From contig JACUUN010000015.1 of assembly GCA_014859265.1 (NCBI GenBank), positions 1-35,194 on the forward strand: 35,194 nucleotides of DNA. The letters run 5' to 3'. The translations under genes were made by a program, and so were the position numbers. The DNA is from Coriobacteriia bacterium. GTDB lineage: Bacteria; Actinomycetota; Coriobacteriia; Anaerosomatales; SLCP01. The notes below the pieces were generated by a model. The model did not search any database and was not told the DNA's origin. It saw only the letters and a program-made list of their open reading frames with translations. Below are positions 1 to 11,489 of this stretch, in pieces. The first letter of the stretch is position 1; every line of letters begins with the position of its first letter.

Positions 1-89
1 ACCTTCCCGGACAGCGAGCGGCCCCCCCGTACGATGATGGGACCCACCAGTCGATCGACCTCTCCCACAGATGCCACCGTAACCCTCAT
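1..89 (-). CDS. murA: MurA N-terminus (UDP-GlcNAc 1-carboxyvinyltransferase), partial at window edge
   Basis: Only about 29 codons are present; the frame runs off the left edge. The visible peptide contains IIVRGGRSLSGK, which resembles the start of MurA, where an RGG-x-x-L-x-G segment precedes the catalytic domain. MurA makes the first committed step of peptidoglycan synthesis in the cytoplasm. murA also follows the ATP synthase operon in mycobacteria (from memory), which supports the call. The ATG at 89 has no clear ribosome binding site. An in-frame GTG at 47 lies 11 nt after GGAGAGG and would start the protein just before PIIVRGG, so the shorter start may be right. The fragment is too short to exclude another protein. 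Confidence 0.6.
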   Translation of the reverse strand, partial: MRVTVASVGEVDRLVGPIIVRGGRSLSGK

Positions 90-162
90 ACCGTAGTGTA
101 CGCCTGCGCTGGTCACAAGCGACCGCTGGCCACCGTCACCGGACGGCCAACCGAAAGAGCAA

Positions 163-188
163 CGGGGCGCCAGGCGCCAGGCGCCCCG
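163..188 (-). terminator. Rho-independent terminator after atpC
   Basis: A 9-bp GC-rich stem pairs 163-171 with 180-188 around an 8-nt loop. It lies 20 nt past the atpC stop on the minus strand. Read in that direction the stem is followed by GTTGCTCTTTCGG, a short and imperfect U-rich run. It probably ends the ATP synthase transcript before murA. Confidence 0.6.
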
Positions 189-208
189 CATTGCATACGG
201 ACAGGGGG

Positions 209-628
209 CTACGAGCTCCTCTTGCCCGCAACGTTCAGTTGAACCTCACACCAGTTGAGATCCGCGATGCACGCGTCGGCCTCATCCCCACCGCCGCCGT
301 CGGATCCGCCCATACGCTGACGAGCTTCCTCGAGTGCTTGACGTGCACGCTCGACGTCGATCTGAGATGCGGTAACGGCCTGGTCCGCGAGAACGATGAC
401 CTTGTCCTCGTGCACCTGAACATACCCGCCCGAGATGGCGAACCATTCGACCTTGTCATCCCCGTACATGACGCGGACCTCGCCCGCCTTGAGCGCGCTC
501 ACCAACGGGGCGTGGAGCGGCATGATGCCGATCTCGCCGTCGATGGTGGGCGCGACGACCATGCGCACCTCGTTCGTATAGACGATGCGCTCGGGCGTGA
601 CGATCTCGCACAGAAGCGTGCGCTCCAT
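209..628 (-). CDS. atpC: ATP synthase F1 subunit epsilon
   Basis: This is the epsilon subunit of the F1 central stalk, 139 aa, last gene of the atp operon. Residues 1-85 form the expected beta-sandwich domain (opening with CEIVTPERIVY, with GEIGIMPLHAPL near residue 32). Residues 87-139 form the C-terminal helical hairpin, which in the family can inhibit ATP hydrolysis. Between the two helices there is an unusual glycine-rich linker, MGGSDGGGGDEA, where most homologues have a tight turn. The ATG has AAGGAG 11 nt upstream, which overlaps the TAA stop of atpD. The identification is secure from sequence and position. Confidence 0.95.
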   Translation of the reverse strand: MERTLLCEIVTPERIVYTNEVRMVVAPTIDGEIGIMPLHAPLVSALKAGEVRVMYGDDKVEWFAISGGYVQVHEDKVIVLADQAVTASQIDVERARQALEEARQRMGGSDGGGGDEADACIADLNWCEVQLNVAGKRSS

Positions 629-643
629 ACGTGTCCCAGCTCC

Positions 644-2080
<1,437 letters not shown>

Positions 2081-2962
2081 CTAATCCTCCTGTGCGGCTG
2101 CGCCGCCGACGATCTCCGCGATCTCGTTGGTGATCGACGCCTGGCGCGCCCGGTTGTAGCTGCGCGTGAGCGTCGTAATCATCTCCGACGCGTTGTCCGT
2201 CGCCGACTTCATAGCCGTGCGTCGCGCACCATGCTCGGAAGCGACCGACTCCATAAGAGCCCGGAAGACGAGCGTCTCGACGTAGGTCGGCAGCAGGAGC
2301 TCGAGAACGGCCTCGGGATTCGGCTCGAACGTGTACTCGGCCCGAACGTCACTACCCTCGGCGGCCTCGTCGACCACGCGGCGCTCGATGGGCAGCAGCT
2401 GGTGGACCTCGGGCTTCTGCTCGGCGACGTTCTTGAAGCGGTTGAACGCGACGTAGACGGCGTCGATCTCCTCGGCCGAGTACGCGCCGATGACGTGCGC
2501 GGCGATCGACTTGGCGTCTGCGAACGTGGGCTTGTCCGAGATGTCGCGGTACGACGCGAGCGGCTCGATGCCCCGGTACGTGAAGTAGCTCGCGGCCTTC
2601 TTGCCCACGGCGATCACGTCGACCTGTGCGCCCGCAGCGCTCTCGTCACGGATGATGTTCTCGGTCAGACGGAGGATGTTGCTGTTGAACGCGCCCGCGA
2701 GCCCGCGGTCGGAGGTCACGGTGATGACGACCACCCGCCGACGCTTGTCGTGCGTCTCGAGCAGCGGGTGTTCCGCGCCCTTCGCGTACCGGGCGACGTT
2801 GCCGAGTACCTCCATCATCGAGAGCGCGTAAGGACGCGCGGCCTCGATCTTCTCCTGGGCCTTCTTGATCTTGGCGGTCGCGACCATCTCCATGGTGCGC
2901 GTGATCTGGCGCGTCGACTCGACGCTGCCGATCCGTTTCTTGATGTCGCGCAGGTTCGCCAT
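2081..2962 (-). CDS. atpG: ATP synthase F1 subunit gamma
   Basis: This is the gamma subunit, the rotating shaft of F1, 293 aa, a usual length. The N-terminal helix begins MANLRDIKKRIGSVESTRQI and the C-terminal helix contains the typical MKSATDNASEMI followed by NRARQASITNEIAEIVGGA. The central Rossmann-like domain lies between them. The ATG is 9 nt after the atpA stop with TAGGGA upstream. The short spacing to atpA and the zero spacing to atpD fit one polycistronic mRNA. Confidence 0.97.
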   Translation of the reverse strand: MANLRDIKKRIGSVESTRQITRTMEMVATAKIKKAQEKIEAARPYALSMMEVLGNVARYAKGAEHPLLETHDKRRRVVVITVTSDRGLAGAFNSNILRLTENIIRDESAAGAQVDVIAVGKKAASYFTYRGIEPLASYRDISDKPTFADAKSIAAHVIGAYSAEEIDAVYVAFNRFKNVAEQKPEVHQLLPIERRVVDEAAEGSDVRAEYTFEPNPEAVLELLLPTYVETLVFRALMESVASEHGARRTAMKSATDNASEMITTLTRSYNRARQASITNEIAEIVGGAAAQED

Positions 2963-2971
2963 GCTCGGTCC

Positions 2972-4534
<1,563 letters not shown>

Positions 4535-5092
4535 TTACGCCTCACCTCCCTGCGATGCGGTAGATAGGTTGGTGCGCACCGCGTCGAGCTGGGTGGAGAG
4601 ACTCCCGTCCAGCACGCGGCCGCCGACCTTGATGATGACGCCGCCGACGATCGAGGCATCGACCCGCTCGCGTAGCGAGACGGGGCGCCCGAGCGCGGCA
4701 ACCAGTCTGTCCGTGATCGACGAGCGCAACGCACCATCGAGGGGTACGGCGGTCGTGACCTCGGCCACGACGATACCCCGCTCGGCCTCTGCGATCTCAC
4801 TGAAGATGCGGGCGATCTCTCCGAGCGTGTCCGTATGACCTCTCTCCACCGCAAGCGTGACAACCGAGAGCACCTCGGGTGTCACCGCCTGGCCGAAGAT
4901 GTCGCGCAACACGTCGCGCTTCTTCTCGGCGGGCACGCCGCTATCGGTGAGCGCGGTCCGCAGGTCGATGTGGCCGCGAACCGCCTCGGCCGCAGCGCGC
5001 ACGCCCTCGTCGGTCGCGTCGACCGCGTTGGCAGCGGAGGCGAGGTCGTAGAGGACCCGTGCGTAGGTCCTTGCGATCTCGCTAGTTGTCAT
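4535..5092 (-). CDS. atpH: ATP synthase F1 subunit delta
   Basis: This is the delta subunit, which joins the b-subunit stator to the top of F1, 185 aa. It shows the helical N-domain (TARTYARVLYDLA-like opening) and the C-terminal segment GGVIIKVGGRVLDGSLSTQL, characteristic of OSCP/delta. The frame is open further upstream, but the ATG at 5092 has GGGGAG 5 nt before it and gives the usual N-terminus. It overlaps the end of atpF by 11 nt. Unlike mycobacteria, delta is a separate protein and is not fused to a b subunit. Confidence 0.95.
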   Translation of the reverse strand: MTTSEIARTYARVLYDLASAANAVDATDEGVRAAAEAVRGHIDLRTALTDSGVPAEKKRDVLRDIFGQAVTPEVLSVVTLAVERGHTDTLGEIARIFSEIAEAERGIVVAEVTTAVPLDGALRSSITDRLVAALGRPVSLRERVDASIVGGVIIKVGGRVLDGSLSTQLDAVRTNLSTASQGGEA

Positions 5093-5624
5093 TGAGGCTC
5101 CCCACCTCGGCAACGTACTTCTCGATGAGGCGGGCATGCTCGTTGGCGGAGAGCTTCTCGCCGATCAGCTTGCCGGCGACGGCGACCGAGAGGTCAGCAA
5201 CGGATGCCTGCAGCTCGGCTATGGCGGCCTTCTTCTCCGCCTCCATAGCCTCGTGGGCCTTGGCGACGATAGCCTCGGCGTCCTTGTTGGCCTGCGCAAC
5301 GATCTCGGCCTTCATCGACTCGGCAACCTTGCGGCCCTGCTCGATGACCTTGCCGGCCTCATCGCGCGCCTCTGCCATCTGCACCTTGTACTCCTCGAGC
5401 ATCCGCTCGGCCTCGACCTTGGTCTGCTCGGCCTTTTCGAGGGACTCCTTGATGGTCGCGGCACGCTTGTCGAGCGTGTTGGAGATGGGGCCGAACGCGA
5501 ACTTCTTGAGCAGCACGAAGAGGATGGCGAATGCGATGATCGACGGTCAGATCTCAGCGAACACCGGCACGACGGAGATCGCGGACCCGCCCTCCTCGGC
5601 TGCGTAGGCGACTCCTACAAACAT
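5082..5624 (-). CDS. atpF: ATP synthase F0 subunit b, interrupted by an in-frame TGA at codon 26
   Basis: This is the b subunit of the stator stalk: one N-terminal membrane helix followed by a long charged helix (LDKRAATIKESLEKAEQ and onward). The ATG at 5624 has GGAGGT 9 nt upstream and would give a 180-codon gene of normal length. Codon 26 (5549-5547) is TGA, between VVPVFAEI and PSIIAFAILFVLLKKF, just where b subunits of this type usually carry Trp (TGG). Downstream the frame stays open and well conserved to the stop at 5082. The first start after the TGA (GTG at 5516) would lack most of the membrane helix. One G-to-A difference explains it, as a consensus error or a recent mutation. Readthrough is possible but unproven. 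Confidence 0.88.
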
Positions 5625-5657
5625 GGCTCTACTACCTCCACTCTCGGCAGCGCTGAC

Positions 5658-5918
<261 letters not shown>

Positions 5919-5962
5919 CTACCTATTCCGATACCGGGCCGATACCCGGCTGAAACCCGTTA

Positions 5963-6769
5963 CTAGTGATCGTCCGCGTGGAGCGCTCCACCGATGTAGA
6001 CCGACGTGAGCAGCGCGAACACGTACGCTTGGATGAACCCGACGAAGAGCTTGAACGCGTACATGATAAGCAGCATCACGGTGCTCAACCCCGCGATGGC
6101 AAACCCGCCGGCGTTGAGTTGCGCGACACCGAGCACCACGAAGATGCCGAAGATGCCGAGAATCATGCCGCCGGCGAACATGTTGGCAAAGAGACGAACG
6201 GCCAGCGTGAGCGGTCTCAGGAAGTGCCCTACAACCTCGAGCACGAACACGAACGTCCCGAGCGTGAGCTTGCCCGCAAGGCCCATCTCACGGATACCGG
6301 AGGGCACGAAGCTCTTGAGGTACCCGATGAAGCCGTGCTTCTTGAAGCCGATGAAGTTGTAGAGCAGGAACACCATGACGGCCAGAGTGGCGGTCACGCC
6401 AATCGTGCCGGTGCCCGGCAGCGCGCCCGGAATCAGCCCGATCAAGTTGCTGAACAGGATGAAGAAGAAGAGTGTCGCGATGAACGGAGCGTATTTCGCG
6501 CCCTCCTTGCCCATCGCATCGTTGCACAGGTTCCTGATGAACTCGTAGCCCGCCTCTGCGACATTGCCGATCCCACTGGGAACGAGGTCGAGCTTCCTGG
6601 CAGCGACGAGCATGAACGCGAGCGTTACGATGAACGAGATGATCAGGAAGAAGATGTAGTTCGTGAGCACGAAGGCCTCGGCGGCATCTACCGAGCCATG
6701 CACATCATTCCATGGCAGCACCGAGTAGTGGTGGAGCTTTGATGCGAGTTTTTCCCCAAACCCTTCCAC
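5963..6769 (-). CDS. atpB: ATP synthase F0 subunit a
   Basis: This is the proton-channel a subunit, 268 aa, with about five to six membrane helices. The essential Arg is R192 in LTLAVRLFANMFAGG, and the last helix carries FIQAYVFALLTSVYIGGA, both diagnostic. The start is GTG at 6769 with AAGGAGG about 10 nt upstream, which overlaps the end of the atpI-like gene. It is the first F0 structural gene of the operon. Confidence 0.96.
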   Translation of the reverse strand: MEGFGEKLASKLHHYSVLPWNDVHGSVDAAEAFVLTNYIFFLIISFIVTLAFMLVAARKLDLVPSGIGNVAEAGYEFIRNLCNDAMGKEGAKYAPFIATLFFFILFSNLIGLIPGALPGTGTIGVTATLAVMVFLLYNFIGFKKHGFIGYLKSFVPSGIREMGLAGKLTLGTFVFVLEVVGHFLRPLTLAVRLFANMFAGGMILGIFGIFVVLGVAQLNAGGFAIAGLSTVMLLIMYAFKLFVGFIQAYVFALLTSVYIGGALHADDH

Positions 6770-6785
6770 GCGGTTCCTTCCTCCT

Positions 6786-7115
6786 TCACCTGGAGCGGAC
6801 GAGCACCCGGCCGTAACGAGTCAGTTCGATCCCGTACAGCACGAGAAAACCGCCCGCTACTCCTGCGGCGAACGGCACGAATCCTTGCGATATGAAGCGG
6901 TGACAGACATAGAGAACCCCCGCTGCAAGCGCCATCCGCACGAGCAGGGAGATCGCCGCGAACATGAGTCCGGCCTCGGGAGATTCCGGAGTGATGGCGC
7001 GGAAGCTGGCCCGGGACGCCAGCAGCAGGCCGACACCAGCGGCGATGCCGAGTACCGCCGCGACAGCCGGGTGGCCGAGCAGCGCAAGTACACTATCGAC
7101 GAGTGCGGGAGACAG
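6786..7115 (-). CDS. atpI: AtpI-like small membrane protein ahead of atpB, apparent CTG start
   Basis: This minus-strand frame directly upstream of atpB encodes about 109 residues with four hydrophobic segments: AVAAVLGIAAGVGLLLA, LMFAAISLLVRMALAAGVLYV, FVPFAAGVAGGFLVLY and a shorter first one. Size, hydrophobicity and position fit ATP synthase protein I, which helps assemble the c ring in some bacteria. The frame runs back to a TAG at about 7169 without any ATG, GTG or TTG before the middle of the gene. The best start is CTG at 7115, with AGAGGGG 7 nt upstream. A single-base error fusing it to the small upstream frame is an alternative. Its TGA overlaps the atpB ribosome binding site. Confidence 0.6.
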   Translation of the reverse strand: MSPALVDSVLALLGHPAVAAVLGIAAGVGLLLASRASFRAITPESPEAGLMFAAISLLVRMALAAGVLYVCHRFISQGFVPFAAGVAGGFLVLYGIELTRYGRVLVRSR

Positions 7116-7272
7116 TGACGGACCCCTCTGGTAGAACCCATCGGTACGTGACGCAGGGCACGAGACCTACCGCGGAGGCGAGTGTGTGAGCGACCTGGGC
7201 ATAAGACGCGTCCGCGTGCGTCGCACCACCGTTGACCGCTTGTCCGACGGGGGTCCCGGAAAGCTTGCCCAT
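7093..7272 (-). other. Small open frame between wecA and the atpI-like gene, doubtful
   Basis: A 59-codon frame beginning MGKLSGTPVGQ ends 23 nt inside the atpI-like gene, an arrangement that could mean translational coupling. It contains one weakly hydrophobic stretch, VAHTLASAVGLVPCV. No ribosome binding site is visible and I recognise no family. It may be the true N-terminus of the atpI-like gene separated by a frameshift, or chance. Confidence 0.2.
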
Positions 7273-7299
7273 CGTACACGAACACCCATGGCCGGGCAA
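7271..7299 (-). promoter_or_regulatory. Candidate promoter for the ATP synthase operon
   Basis: On the minus strand TTGCCC (7299-7294) and TACGAT (7276-7271) are separated by exactly 17 nt. Each matches the sigma-70 consensus at four of six positions. It lies between wecA and the atpI-like gene, where an operon promoter would be expected. The evidence is pattern only. Confidence 0.3.
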
Positions 7300-7313
7300 G
7301 AACCGGGAGGGAG

Positions 7314-8453
7314 CTAGTGTCCCGTGCCGGAAACGCCGTCAAACGGGGTGTCATCCGGTTCGATGCTCGCCCCGTCATGCTGCTCCTCGGCATGGTGGTA
7401 CGCCACCTCGAAGAGGCCAAGCCAGTACGCCATGAACACGGAGAGTCCGGCCAGCACGCCGAAGGTCAGGAGCTTGACCGAGGTGGCCGCCCAGCGCATC
7501 GCATACGCGCCCACCCCGAGCGCAGCCGACCACACATAGATGATGAGGACAGTCTGCCGCTGGTCGAATCCGCGGCCGAGCAACCGGTGATGGATGTGGC
7601 CCCGGTCGGCCTCCTGAATCGGCCGCTTGTGCCGCACACGCCTGATTATCGCGCTCGCCGTGTCGAAGATCGGAACCCCGATGATCAGCAGCGGTACAGC
7701 AAGAGCGATGGCGGCAACCGACTTCATCACACCCAGAAGTGAGATCGCCGCAAGCGAGAACCCGAGAAACATCGCTCCCGAATCACCCATGAAGATGCTC
7801 GCCGGGTGGAAGTTGTAGCGCAGGAAGCCGACGCAGGCACCGATGAGCGCTGCGGCGAAGACGGCCGCAGCGAGCTCGTTACCTTGCAGCGCAAGCACGA
7901 GCATCGTCGCCGCGCCGATCGCGCTAACGCCCGCCGCAAGCCCGTCGAGCCCGTCGATGAGGTTGATGACGTTGGTGAAGGCGACGACATAGAGCGCGGT
8001 CACCGGCACACCGAGCAGGCCGAGCATGAGCAAGCCGCCGAAGGGGTTGCCGATGAACTCGATGCGCAGGCCGAAGCCGATGAGCACTCCCGCCGCGGCA
8101 AGCTGTCCCAGGAGCTTCTGTCCGGCGTTGAGGCCAACGATGTCGTCGATGAGCCCGACAGCGAAGATGACCAACATGCCGACGACGCATCCGACGATCT
8201 GCTGGTTGCCGCTCGTCAGGGTCGTCCTCCATCCCAGGTACGACTCACCCCAGAACTGCACCGCGAACGCCACCGCGAATCCTCCCAACATGGCGACGCC
8301 GCCAACGCGAGGGATCAACCCGGAGTGGATCTTTCGACCACCAGGCTCGTCGACCAGCCCGAGACGAAGCGAGGCGCGACGGACAAATGGGGTCAGCAGT
8401 AGTGTCACCGCTGCCGCCACACCGACGAGCAGCGCGATGTGCTGCAGGCTCAC
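7314..8453 (-). CDS. wecA: UDP-GlcNAc:undecaprenyl-phosphate GlcNAc-1-phosphate transferase (WecA/TagO family)
   Basis: This integral membrane enzyme of 379 aa loads a sugar-1-phosphate onto undecaprenyl phosphate, the first step of wall teichoic acid or other cell-surface glycan synthesis. Family motifs are clear: the Asp pair D103-D104 in [24 protein letters not shown] (161-175), [11 protein letters not shown] (221-231) and the cytosolic HIHHRLL loop (286-292) that distinguishes WecA/TagO from MraY. About ten to eleven hydrophobic segments are present. The start is GTG and overlaps the stop of the dCMP deaminase gene by 4 nt. In mycobacteria the homologue (rfe) also precedes atpI. Confidence 0.9.
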   Translation of the reverse strand: MSLQHIALLVGVAAAVTLLLTPFVRRASLRLGLVDEPGGRKIHSGLIPRVGGVAMLGGFAVAFAVQFWGESYLGWRTTLTSGNQQIVGCVVGMLVIFAVGLIDDIVGLNAGQKLLGQLAAAGVLIGFGLRIEFIGNPFGGLLMLGLLGVPVTALYVVAFTNVINLIDGLDGLAAGVSAIGAATMLVLALQGNELAAAVFAAALIGACVGFLRYNFHPASIFMGDSGAMFLGFSLAAISLLGVMKSVAAIALAVPLLIIGVPIFDTASAIIRRVRHKRPIQEADRGHIHHRLLGRGFDQRQTVLIIYVWSAALGVGAYAMRWAATSVKLLTFGVLAGLSVFMAYWLGLFEVAYHHAEEQHDGASIEPDDTPFDGVSGTGH

Positions 8454-8908
8454 CCGCCCTCACCACCGGTCACCCGACGGGGCATGACACCTGCCTCTCC
8501 GAGGAGTTCCTCGGAGAGCGGGTCGGGATACGGGTCGCGGTAAGCGATGTCCACAACGCCGGCATTGATGAGGATCTTCGCGCAGAGCACGCACGGCTGG
8601 TGCGTGCTGTAGACGGTCGACCCGTCGATCGTGATGCCGTGCTTGGCTGCCTGGATGACCGCGTTCTGCTCGGCGTGGATGCCGCGACACAGCTCGTGGT
8701 GGCTACCCGAGGCGATGTTGCGCTGCTCGCGCAAACACCCCACCTCCTCGCAGTGGCGAAGCCCGGCCGGCGTACCGTTGTAGCCAGTCGCCAGGATGCG
8801 ACGGCCTTTGACGAGCACCGCACCGGTCTGGCGGCGCAAACACGTCGAGCGGCCAGCAACCTGCTCGGCGATGCTCATGAAGTACTCGTCCCACGAAGGC
8901 CGGGGCAT
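8450..8908 (-). CDS. comEB: dCMP deaminase (ComEB type)
   Basis: This zinc-dependent deaminase of 152 aa converts dCMP to dUMP, the precursor of dTMP. The zinc site is H78 in GIHAEQNAV, with catalytic Glu80, and the cysteines C106 and C109 in QPCVLCAK. The N-terminal [17 protein letters not shown] and the [10 protein letters not shown] segment are typical of the ComEB/dCMP deaminase family. The ATG has AGGGAGG about 10 nt upstream. It sits between upp and wecA and supplies dUMP for the ThyX encoded elsewhere in the window. Confidence 0.9.
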   Translation of the reverse strand: MPRPSWDEYFMSIAEQVAGRSTCLRRQTGAVLVKGRRILATGYNGTPAGLRHCEEVGCLREQRNIASGSHHELCRGIHAEQNAVIQAAKHGITIDGSTVYSTHQPCVLCAKILINAGVVDIAYRDPYPDPLSEELLGEAGVMPRRVTGGEGG

Positions 8909-8929
8909 AACCGGTACGCCTCCCTACCG

Positions 8930-9577
8930 CTACTTGGTGCCGAACAGGCGGTCGCCGGCATCCCCAAGGCCGGGCACGATGTAGCCGTGTTCGTTGAGAT
9001 GGCTGTCGACGCAGCATGTGTAGATGCGCACGTCGTCGCAGCTCTTGATGACCTGCTCGATGCCCTCCGGAGCCGCGATAATCACGAGCAGGTTGATGGT
9101 GCGTGCACCCTTGTCCCTCAGGAACTGCACAGCCGCAGCCGCCGAGCCGCCGGTTGCGAGCATCGGGTCGATGATGAGGATGTCCCGCTCGCCGATGTCT
9201 TCCGGGAGCTTGCAGTAGTACTCGACCGGCTGCAGGGTCTCGGGATCGCGGTACAGACCGACGTGTCCGACCTTCGCCGCGGGGATGAGTTCGAGGATGC
9301 CGTCGACCATACCCAGACCGGCGCGCAGAATCGGGATGACTGCTACCTTCTTGCCGGCAAGCACGTACGTCGTGGTCTCTGTGATGGGCGTGGTGACCGT
9401 GGTCTCGGCGAGCTGGAAACCACGCGTCGCCTCGTAGGCCATGAGCATGGCCAACTCCTTGACCAGCTCGCGGAACTCCTTCGCACCTGTCCCGACGTCA
9501 CGCAGGATGGAGAGCTTGTGCTGTATGAGCGGGTGATTCATCACCACGACGTTCGGATAGTCTGCATTGCGGTGCAT
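8930..9577 (-). CDS. upp: Uracil phosphoribosyltransferase
   Basis: This salvage enzyme makes UMP from uracil and PRPP; 215 aa with this start. It shows [15 protein letters not shown], the loop [14 protein letters not shown], the PRPP-binding segment [14 protein letters not shown], and the C-terminal [18 protein letters not shown]. The ATG at 9577 has GGAGGT 10 nt upstream, whereas the GTG at 9598 has no ribosome binding site. The gene lies 47 nt after glyA and 21 nt before the deaminase gene, so the three probably share a transcript. Confidence 0.95.
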   Translation of the reverse strand: MHRNADYPNVVVMNHPLIQHKLSILRDVGTGAKEFRELVKELAMLMAYEATRGFQLAETTVTTPITETTTYVLAGKKVAVIPILRAGLGMVDGILELIPAAKVGHVGLYRDPETLQPVEYYCKLPEDIGERDILIIDPMLATGGSAAAAVQFLRDKGARTINLLVIIAAPEGIEQVIKSCDDVRIYTCCVDSHLNEHGYIVPGLGDAGDRLFGTK

Positions 9578-9624
9578 TCGGCCTGACACCTCCGTCACTA
9601 TCCGTGTTCGCGCGCGGGAGCCGG

Positions 9625-10872
9625 TCAGAGCTCGGGGTAGAGCGGGTGGTCAGCAAGCATCGCCGCGACCTGAGCCGCGATGTCGGCAAGTCGCTGTTCG
9701 TCGCCGCGCTTGAAGATCGCATCAGCCATGAGACAACCTACGGTGTGTGCCTCACCTTCGGTGAAGCCGCGCGTGGTCATCGCCGGCGAGCCGACCCGGA
9801 TGCCGCTTGTGACGAACGGGCTTTCCTTATCGTTCGGGATGGAGTTCTTGTTCACGGTGATGCCGACCCGCTCGAGCAGCGCCTCGGCGTCCTTGCCCGT
9901 GATACCCGCCGGCGTAAGGTCCACGAGCAGCAGGTGGTTGTCCGTCCCACCCGAGACAAGCCTGAGCCCGCACTCGGCCATCGCCGCGCCCATCGCCTTG
10001 GCATTGATGACGACCTGGTCGATATAGGTGGCGAATTCGGGGCGCATCGCCTCGCCGAACGCGACGGCCTTAGCGGCGATGGTGTGCATGCGCGGTCCGC
10101 CCTGCAAGCCCGGGAACACCGCCTTGTCGATCGCAGGGCCATACTCCTCCTTGCAGAGGATGAAACCCGCACGTGGCCCACGCAGGGTCTTGTGGCTCGT
10201 TGACGTGACGAAGTGCGCGTGCGGAACCGGGGAGGGGTGCGCACCAGTAGCCACCAACCCGGCGATGTGCGCCATGTCTACGAGCAGATACGCACCGACC
10301 TCATCGGCGATCACGCGGAACCGCTCGAAATCAATCATACGGGGATAGGCACTCGCCCCCGCGATAATCATCATGGGCCGATGCTCCCGCGCCGCACGCG
10401 CCACCTCATCGTAGTCGATAGTCTCGGTCTCAGGATCGAGACCGTACGCCGCTACGTTGTACAGCTGTCCGGAGAAGTTGACAGGGGAACCGTGCGTGAG
10501 GTGCCCGCCGTGCGCAAGGCTCATGCCGAGGATGGTGTCTCCCGGAGAGAGGGCTGAGAAATAGACAGCCATGTTGGCCTGTGAACCCGAGTGCGGCTGC
10601 ATGTTCGCGTGTTCCGCGCCGAACAGCTCCTTGGCCCGATCCCGAGCGAGGTTCTCGACGACGTCGACCTTCTCGCACCCGCCATAGTACCGCTTGCCGG
10701 GGTAGCCCTCGGCGTACTTGTTGGTCAGCACGGTGCCCGCAGCCTCAAGCACGGCGAGAGAGGCGAAGTTCTCCGACGCGATGAGCTCGACCGTGTTGCG
10801 TTGGCGGATAAGCTCGGCGTCGAGCGCCGATGCGACCTCGGGATCGACTTGTGGGATGTACTTCAGAGCCAT
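9625..10872 (-). CDS. glyA: Serine hydroxymethyltransferase
   Basis: This PLP enzyme of 415 aa interconverts serine and glycine and charges tetrahydrofolate with one-carbon units. The PLP lysine is K228 in [12 protein letters not shown]. Other signatures are [10 protein letters not shown] near residue 29, [15 protein letters not shown] and HSGSQAN. Its methylene-tetrahydrofolate product is the donor for thymidylate synthesis by ThyX. The ribosome binding site is weak (AAGGGA about 13 nt upstream). Full length with no anomalies. Confidence 0.97.
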   Translation of the reverse strand: MALKYIPQVDPEVASALDAELIRQRNTVELIASENFASLAVLEAAGTVLTNKYAEGYPGKRYYGGCEKVDVVENLARDRAKELFGAEHANMQPHSGSQANMAVYFSALSPGDTILGMSLAHGGHLTHGSPVNFSGQLYNVAAYGLDPETETIDYDEVARAAREHRPMMIIAGASAYPRMIDFERFRVIADEVGAYLLVDMAHIAGLVATGAHPSPVPHAHFVTSTSHKTLRGPRAGFILCKEEYGPAIDKAVFPGLQGGPRMHTIAAKAVAFGEAMRPEFATYIDQVVINAKAMGAAMAECGLRLVSGGTDNHLLLVDLTPAGITGKDAEALLERVGITVNKNSIPNDKESPFVTSGIRVGSPAMTTRGFTEGEAHTVGCLMADAIFKRGDEQRLADIAAQVAAMLADHPLYPEL

Positions 10873-10935
10873 GAGCGTCGCGCTTCCCTTCTGCTCATGC
10901 GACCCATCTGGGGCCGCCCTTAACCGGTCCTGACT

Positions 10936-11382
10936 TCAGCCGCGATCTCGCTCGAGCGCGGTGATCTTATCGACTCGGCGCTGGTGCCGTCCCCCCTCGA
11001 ACGAGGTCTCGAGGAAGGTGTCGACGATGTCCCGGGCGATCTCCTCCGGAAGCTGGCGACCGCCCATGGTGACGACGTTGGCGTCGTTGTGCAGCCTCGA
11101 CATGCGCGCCATCTCGGCATCGCTCACGTTCGCAGCCCGTACGCCATCTATCTTGTTGGCTGCGATGGCGACACCGATTCCCGAGCCGCACACGAGGACT
11201 CCCCGCTCCGCCTCGCCGCTCGCGACGGCGATTCCGACGGCGGCAGCGAGATCCGGGTAGTCGACGGAATCGTCGTTGTGGGTGCCGACATCGGACACCT
11301 CATGTCCGAGTTCCCGCAGGTGCTTCTCGAGCTTCTCCTTCAGCCCGAAGCCCGCATGGTCGCTGCCGATAGAGATGCGCAT
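10936..11382 (-). CDS. rpiB: Ribose-5-phosphate isomerase B
   Basis: This cytosolic isomerase of 148 aa interconverts ribose 5-phosphate and ribulose 5-phosphate. It begins MRISIGSDHAGFGLKE and shows the active-site Cys65 in VLVCGSGIGVAIAANK and His98 in RLHNDANVVTMGGR. The open frame extends upstream, but only through the palindrome between this gene and tsaC. The ATG at 11382 has AAAGGGG about 9 nt upstream and gives the normal N-terminus. Confidence 0.95.
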   Translation of the reverse strand: MRISIGSDHAGFGLKEKLEKHLRELGHEVSDVGTHNDDSVDYPDLAAAVGIAVASGEAERGVLVCGSGIGVAIAANKIDGVRAANVSDAEMARMSRLHNDANVVTMGGRQLPEEIARDIVDTFLETSFEGGRHQRRVDKITALERDRG

Positions 11383-11412
11383 GACTGAGGGCCCCTTTCG
11401 ACCGGGAGAACA

Positions 11413-11450
11413 AATCGGCGGTGGCATCCGGCCGGATGCCACCGCCGATT
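11413..11450 (-). terminator. 38-bp perfect palindrome, terminator of the tsaC transcript
   Basis: Positions 11413-11431 and 11432-11450 are perfect inverted complements with no spacer (19-bp arms, centre CCGGCCGG). As RNA this folds into a long GC-rich stem with a GGCC loop. On the minus strand it comes 39 nt after the tsaC stop and is followed by TGTTCTC, a short U-rich tail. A terminator before rpiB is the likely role. A protein-binding site for rpiB control is possible. Confidence 0.65.
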
Positions 11451-11489
11451 GTATACCACTCGCCAGGCACGCGCCGTGCCCCTCGGACC

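Noticed and set aside
5547-5549. UGA read as Trp across the whole genome
   Set aside because: TGA ends prfA, comEB, glyA, tsaC, thyX, 2PGK and the transaldolase gene at the proper family lengths, so it is a normal stop here.
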